Source of the DNA: Porticoccaceae bacterium
GTDB taxonomy: Bacteria; Pseudomonadota; Gammaproteobacteria; Pseudomonadales; Porticoccaceae
DNA: 11,292 nt
Assembly: GCA_023255165.1 (NCBI GenBank)
Contig: JALRJD010000363.1
Span: 1 to 11,292, forward strand
Direction of reading: 5' to 3'
Positions 7,490 through 11,292 of this stretch are shown in pieces (within the stretch, counting starts at the first letter, position 1; each line of letters begins with the position of its first letter). Below the pieces are notes generated by a model that saw only the letters and a list, made by a program, of their open reading frames with translations, made no database searches and was not told the origin of the DNA. The translations under genes were made by a program, and so were the position numbers.

Positions 7490-8133
7490 TCTTGCGCCTC
7501 TGCAGACACGATAATTTGCATTTTTTGTAAAGCCAGGCGCACCCGTGATTTGACGGTGCCCAGCGGTAATCCGAGTTCTGCGGACGCCTCGGCGTGGGAT
7601 TTCCCCTCGAGGTATACCTTGCGCAGAATCTCATCCTGTTCTTTTGGCAGTTGCGCCAGAGATTCCTGAACCTTGTCTTCGCTGCGCTTTTGCTGCAGCA
7701 GAGAGATTGGAGTCTCTTCATCCGGTTCATGCCAGAAATCTTCGTTTTCCAGCGGCAGGTGCTGGGTGTTGCTCTTGCGGCGCAGCATATCGATGCGACA
7801 GTTTCGCGCCACGGTATAGATCCAGGTAGTGGCCGACGCCTTCTCGGCGTTGTAGCCGGCGGCTTTCTGCCAGACTTTGATCATCACTTCCTGCACCAGA
7901 TCGTCGCCGAGACCGGGGAACCAACCTTCGTTGCGACTGGCGTGGGCAAACCCTTTGAGCAGCGGACCAAAGTGGCGAAACAGCTTTGCAAACGCCTGAC
8001 GATCGCGGTTTTCGCCCACTGCTATCAGCAGTTCACTCCACTGGTCAGAGCGTTTTTCTGTAGATTTTAAGACAGCCACACGGTCCCCGTTGGATCTCTG
8101 CTTTACCGAATTTGGTGTTTTTGTACTAAGCAT
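7486..8133 (-). CDS. rpoE: ECF RNA polymerase sigma factor partnered with ChrR
   Basis: ECF sigma factor of 215 residues. Region 2 lies at about 45-120 (DDLVQEVMIKVWQKA at 77-91, then TTWIYTVARNCRIDMLRR at 102-119) and region 4 at about 158-206, with the helix-turn-helix HAEASAELGLPLGTVKSRV (180-198). Its ATGA overlap with the chrR-like gene marks it as the RpoE/ECF11 type that directs oxidative or singlet-oxygen stress genes. The frame extends upstream to 8268, but I chose the ATG at 8133. AGGAG lies 10 nt upstream, and a candidate ECF promoter at 8162-8191 would start transcription after the ATGs at 8157 and 8268. The roughly 45-residue N-terminal extension from 8268 has no sigma-like features. 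The symbol follows the R. sphaeroides rpoE-chrR naming. Confidence 0.9.
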   Translation of the reverse strand: MLSTKTPNSVKQRSNGDRVAVLKSTEKRSDQWSELLIAVGENRDRQAFAKLFRHFGPLLKGFAHASRNEGWFPGLGDDLVQEVMIKVWQKAAGYNAEKASATTWIYTVARNCRIDMLRRKSNTQHLPLENEDFWHEPDEETPISLLQQKRSEDKVQESLAQLPKEQDEILRKVYLEGKSHAEASAELGLPLGTVKSRVRLALQKMQIIVSAEAQE

Positions 8134-8161
8134 GCTCACTGAGCTCCTGGATACCATACCA

Positions 8162-8191
8162 CCTTTACGCTGAATTCCGGAAAATGGATTG
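8162..8191 (-). promoter_or_regulatory. Candidate autoregulated ECF promoter of the sigma-chrR operon
   Basis: On the minus strand CAATCC (8186-8191) is followed after exactly 18 nt by TAAAGG (8162-8167). As I recall it, the R. sphaeroides RpoE consensus is TGATCC-N18-TAAGA, so four of six -35 bases and the spacing agree. Transcription would start near 8155, about 22 nt before the chosen ATG. Autoregulation is usual in this sigma group. The match is partial and the consensus is from memory. Confidence 0.4.
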
Positions 8192-8216
8192 GCAGTCCAG
8201 GCACTATTTTTTTGCG

Positions 8217-8290
8217 TATTGACAGACTTGAAGCGGGACAGAGCTGTGGCAAATAGCCTTCTATACAAATCTTATTGGTAACTTGAAGCG
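8217..8290. repeat. Direct repeat pair in the divergent sigma/RND upstream region
   Basis: ACTTGAAGCG occurs exactly at 8226-8235 and again at 8281-8290, 55 nt apart. The likeness extends leftward: TATTGACAG before the first and TATTGGTA before the second, giving about 18 nt with a few mismatches and a one-base length difference. It sits between the ECF sigma gene and the RND operon and could be a duplicated regulator-binding site. The first copy contains TTGACA (8219-8224), a perfect -35 hexamer, but I see no fitting -10 downstream. Confidence 0.6.
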
Positions 8291-8331
8291 ACGCTCTGGT
8301 ATTCTGCCGCGAAATATATGCAAGGATTATT

Positions 8332-9495
8332 ATGTTGAAAAAAATGTTTATGCCTGCCGCCGTGCTTGCTGTCGCGGGCGTGATTTCAGTGCTGATCACA
8401 GTCTCTCGCCCGGCGCCTGCAAAGCTGGCATCCCCCGACACTGCCGTTGCAGTCAAAACCCTGGTGTTGAACGCCCAGAGTGCCGACCTGCATGTTGAGT
8501 CGCAGGGCACTGTGCTGCCGCGCACCAGCACCAGACTGATCTCGGAAGTGTCTGGCGCTGTGTTGAGCGTTTCGCCGGAGTTTGTGGTCGGCGGTACCTT
8601 TAATAAAGGTGATGTTTTGTTGCAGCTGGATCCGACTGATTATGAAGTTGCCCTGCAGCGCGCGGAGGCCCGACTGATCAGCATGAACGCCCAATACAGT
8701 TTTGAGTTGGCGCGTGCCACCCAGGCGGAAAAAGAGTGGGCAATGACCGGCCGTCCCAAGGAAGAAGCACCGCTGTTGGCCTTGCGCAAACCCTATCTGG
8801 CCGAGGCGCGAGCCAATGTGTTGCAGGCCGAAGCCGAAGTCAAACAGGCGAAATTAAAATTGGCGCGCACCACCATCCGCGCGCCCTATCTGGGCATGGT
8901 TGCCGCCAAGACGGTGGACATTGGGCAGTACGTCACCGTCGCCTCGCCGCTGGGTGAAATCTTTGCCATCGACTTTGCCGAGGTGCGCCTGCCCTTGACG
9001 GAAAAAGATCTGGCGCGAGTCGATATCAGTTCGCACATCAATGACAGCGCCATGCCTGAGGTGAGTCTCAGTGCCACGGTTGCCGGGCAGCCGCTGCAGT
9101 GGTCGGCGAAAATTGTCCGCTCCGAAGGTGTCGTCGATCAGCAAAACCGTGCCTATTATCTGGTTGCTCGAATTAGCGACCCCTACGTTGTCGCTGACCA
9201 ACAGCCGGGCAATCGCCAGGCGCTGCTGATGGGTACCTTTGTGCGCGCCGATATCAAAGGCAAGGTCATCGATAATGTCTTTGCTGTGCCGCGCCATGCG
9301 CTGCTGGAAGGTAACCGCGTGCCGCTGGTTGACGGCGATAAGCGCCTGCGTCTAACGCCGGTTGAAGCAACTTATAGTGATCACGATTTTTATTATGTAC
9401 ACAGTGGCCTTGAAGATGGAGTCGAGGTCATTGTCAGCGCCATGGGCGCGGCCATTGAAGGCATGCTGGTCAAACCTGTGGGAAGTGCCAATTGA
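8332..9495 (+). CDS. RND efflux periplasmic adaptor (membrane fusion protein)
   Basis: Periplasmic adaptor of 387 residues in the AcrA/HlyD-like membrane fusion family, bridging an RND pump and an outer-membrane channel. An N-terminal signal or anchor segment (about 5-25) is followed by a lipoyl/barrel-sandwich half (about 58-105, with GDVLLQLDPTDYEVAL), an alpha-helical hairpin (about 105-178, rich in Ala, Glu, Lys and Gln), the second lipoyl half (TTIRAPYLGMVAAKTVDIGQ, about 182-201) and beta-barrel and membrane-proximal domains to the end. AAGGA 5 nt before the ATG supports the start. There is no lipobox cysteine, so it is probably held by an uncleaved helix or is a soluble periplasmic protein. 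Its stop overlaps the permease start by one base. The substrate is unknown. The shared divergent upstream region raises possible control by the ECF sigma, which is not shown. Confidence 0.92.
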   Translation: MLKKMFMPAAVLAVAGVISVLITVSRPAPAKLASPDTAVAVKTLVLNAQSADLHVESQGTVLPRTSTRLISEVSGAVLSVSPEFVVGGTFNKGDVLLQLDPTDYEVALQRAEARLISMNAQYSFELARATQAEKEWAMTGRPKEEAPLLALRKPYLAEARANVLQAEAEVKQAKLKLARTTIRAPYLGMVAAKTVDIGQYVTVASPLGEIFAIDFAEVRLPLTEKDLARVDISSHINDSAMPEVSLSATVAGQPLQWSAKIVRSEGVVDQQNRAYYLVARISDPYVVADQQPGNRQALLMGTFVRADIKGKVIDNVFAVPRHALLEGNRVPLVDGDKRLRLTPVEATYSDHDFYYVHSGLEDGVEVIVSAMGAAIEGMLVKPVGSAN

Positions 9496-11292
9496 TGCAA
9501 AACAACAGTGGCCTGATGGCCTGGTTTACACGGAACCCCGTCGCTGCCAATTTATTGATGGTGTTTATTCTGGTTGCCGGTGTGTTGAGCACCAGCGATC
9601 TGAGTAAAGAGATGTTTCCGCGCGGCGATATTGACTCGATTGAAGTCTCGGCAATCTACACCGGCGCGGCGCCTATCGAGGTTGAAAAGGCGGTGATCTT
9701 GCCGATGGAAGCGGCGCTGGAAGGGGTTAAGGGCATCAAGGAGATCAATGCCAGTGCCAGCCGCAATGTCGCTTATCTGCGCCTCGAAGTGGAGCCTGGA
9801 GAAAATATTAATGAGCTGATGTCAGTGGTTGAAAACCGCATCGACAGCATTATCAATTTTCCGGAGGATCTGGAAAAACCCACGGTCAAGCGGATGGATA
9901 ATTACGGTTGGGCGCTGGGCGTGTCGATCTCCGGGGCAATGGATGAGCGCACCCGCAAAGAGATGGGCCAGCAGCTTTACGAAGAGATTCAGGCGCTGCC
10001 GGAAGTGAAGCGCGCGGTGCTCTGGGGTGTGAATGACTACGAGATCTCCATCGAGGTTGAAGAAGAGCGCCTGCGTGAACTGAATCTGACCTTGGCCGAA
10101 GTCGCCCAGGTGCTGCGCAGCTCTTCGCTGGATCTGCCTGCCGGCATGATCAAAGCCAGCAATGGCAATGTGTTGGTGCGCACGCAAGGCAAGGCCTACA
10201 GCGGTGAGGATTTTGCCAATCTGGTGATGCGCAGCCGCGAGGATGGCAGTCAGTTGCTGCTCTCCGATATCGCCACCATAAAAGATGGCTTCACTGAGTC
10301 ACCCAGCCTGCTGCGCTTTGATCGGGCAACCGCTTTTGCGGTGGGAATTTTCTCGCTGCCCGATCAGGACATTATTACCATCAGTGGCGCGGTGCATCAG
10401 TATGTCGATGAAAAACGCGCCCAACTGCCGGAAGGTCTGAGCATTCATACCTTTAACGATGACTCCTATTATCTGCTCGGTCGTCTCGACATGATGCTGG
10501 GTAATCTGGCGGCCGGTGCGATTCTGGTGGCAGTGGTGTTGGGTCTTTTCCTCAACCTGCACGTGGCCGGCTGGGTTGTGATCGGTATTCCGGTCAGCTT
10601 TCTCGGTGCTATCTGGTTGATGCCGATCAATCCGTTTCCGGTGACCATCAATGTGTTGAGTCTGTTCGCCTTTATTCTGGTGCTTGGCATCGTTGTGGAT
10701 GACGCCATCGTGATTGGTGAGAGTGTCTACAGCGAGGTCAAGGACGAAGCCGACAAGGCACTGGCGGCCTCGGACGATAAAGACATGGTCTACAGAGCCC
10801 CGGTCGAGACCGTGATTGCCGGCGCCAAGCGGGTGGCGGTGCCGTCAACGATCGGTGTGTTGACCACGGTGGCCGCCTTTGCGCCACTGCTGTTTGTTGG
10901 CGGCTCGCTGGCGGCAATGAATGAAGCCCTTTCAGTGGTGGTAATTCTCTGCCTGCTGTTCTCGCTGATCGAGTCAAAGTTGATATTGCCATCGCACCTG
11001 GTGGGGCTGAAGTTTGGTGGGCCCAACAAGTCGCGCAATATTGTCAGCGCCACCATCAAGCGCTGGCAGGAGGCGATCAATGATGGCCTGATGCACTTTA
11101 TTGAAAATCGCTATCAGCCATTTTTGAAACGCTGCATGGAGTACCGCTATGTGACCCTGGCGACTTTTGTCGGTGTGCTGATGATTGCCATCTCGACCCT
11201 GGCCGGCGGTATTGCCCGCTCTGAATTTTTTCCGGATGTGCCCGGTGATGGCATTCACTCGGTTATCACCATGCAGGATGGCAGCTCCACCG
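9495..11292 (+). CDS. RND efflux permease (AcrB-like), 3' end outside window
   Basis: Inner-membrane proton-driven pump of the RND superfamily; about 599 codons are in view and the frame is still open at the edge, against roughly 1,000-1,050 residues for the family. The ATG overlaps the adaptor stop (TGATG). The N-terminus MAWFTRNPVAANLLMV leads into the first membrane helix. A large periplasmic porter domain follows (about 35-330), then helices from about 335. The proton-relay pair Asp402-Asp403 in GIVVDDAIVIGES corresponds to AcrB Asp407-Asp408 and is intact. A charged insert (DEADKALAASDDKD, about 417-430) lies in the cytoplasmic loop after that helix. A further helix near 550-570 opens the second half. 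Adaptor plus permease without a visible outer-membrane gene suggests use of a shared TolC-like channel or a partner beyond the edge. Confidence 0.94.
   Translation, partial: MQNNSGLMAWFTRNPVAANLLMVFILVAGVLSTSDLSKEMFPRGDIDSIEVSAIYTGAAPIEVEKAVILPMEAALEGVKGIKEINASASRNVAYLRLEVEPGENINELMSVVENRIDSIINFPEDLEKPTVKRMDNYGWALGVSISGAMDERTRKEMGQQLYEEIQALPEVKRAVLWGVNDYEISIEVEEERLRELNLTLAEVAQVLRSSSLDLPAGMIKASNGNVLVRTQGKAYSGEDFANLVMRSREDGSQLLLSDIATIKDGFTESPSLLRFDRATAFAVGIFSLPDQDIITISGAVHQYVDEKRAQLPEGLSIHTFNDDSYYLLGRLDMMLGNLAAGAILVAVVLGLFLNLHVAGWVVIGIPVSFLGAIWLMPINPFPVTINVLSLFAFILVLGIVVDDAIVIGESVYSEVKDEADKALAASDDKDMVYRAPVETVIAGAKRVAVPSTIGVLTTVAAFAPLLFVGGSLAAMNEALSVVVILCLLFSLIESKLILPSHLVGLKFGGPNKSRNIVSATIKRWQEAINDGLMHFIENRYQPFLKRCMEYRYVTLATFVGVLMIAISTLAGGIARSEFFPDVPGDGIHSVITMQDGSST

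Noticed and set aside
7594..8070. Plus-strand 158-codon open frame over the ECF sigma gene
   Set aside because: It is antisense to a gene with clear sigma regions 2 and 4, so a shadow frame.
8134..8268. N-terminal extension of the ECF sigma factor to an ATG at 8268
   Set aside because: The extension has no sigma-like sequence, and a candidate promoter and Shine-Dalgarno favour the ATG at 8133.

Overview
The window looks like chromosomal DNA from a gammaproteobacterium, probably a marine or aquatic one. The evidence is moderate GC content, an EttA with the same catalytic residue numbering as E. coli EttA, a DUF4404 protein, a SPOR lipoprotein and a ChrR-type ECF sigma/anti-sigma pair. This is inferred from gene content; no ribosomal RNA or other firm taxonomic marker is present. 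No IS element, CRISPR array, tRNA or rRNA was found.

Layout. Bases 1-339 hold no convincing gene. They contain degenerate repeats (two inverted-repeat motifs and a 24-nt tandem repeat) and a strong minus-strand terminator. Next comes an ammonium transporter gene (amtB, minus strand) whose upstream region carries a near-consensus sigma-54 promoter. No glnK lies beside it. Diverging from amtB on the plus strand are a DUF4404 protein, a SPOR-domain lipoprotein, a candidate 43-codon ORF made of heptapeptide repeats, and a free methionine-(R)-sulfoxide reductase (GAF fold). The last three overlap stop-to-start, as in a tight operon. A six-helix membrane protein of unknown function follows on the same strand.

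The middle block is on the minus strand. Read in its own direction it runs: ECF sigma factor, ChrR-like zinc anti-sigma (overlapping by ATGA), a long hairpin that probably ends that operon, then ettA (ABC-F translation factor) and a hotdog-fold acyl-CoA thioesterase 9 nt downstream. The sigma/ChrR pair is the type that senses singlet oxygen or related oxidative stress; all known zinc ligands of both ChrR domains are present. A candidate autoregulated ECF promoter lies just upstream of the sigma start.

The right end, diverging from the sigma gene, is an RND efflux operon: a periplasmic adaptor, then a 1-nt overlapping inner-membrane permease cut off by the window edge after about 599 codons. 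The shared upstream region carries a 10-nt exact direct repeat (extended to about 18 nt with mismatches).

Most of the window is ordinary, well-recognised gene content. The least ordinary items are the heptapeptide-repeat micro-ORF between the SPOR lipoprotein and the methionine sulfoxide reductase, the repeat cluster at the left end, and the apparent internal duplication in the unknown membrane protein.
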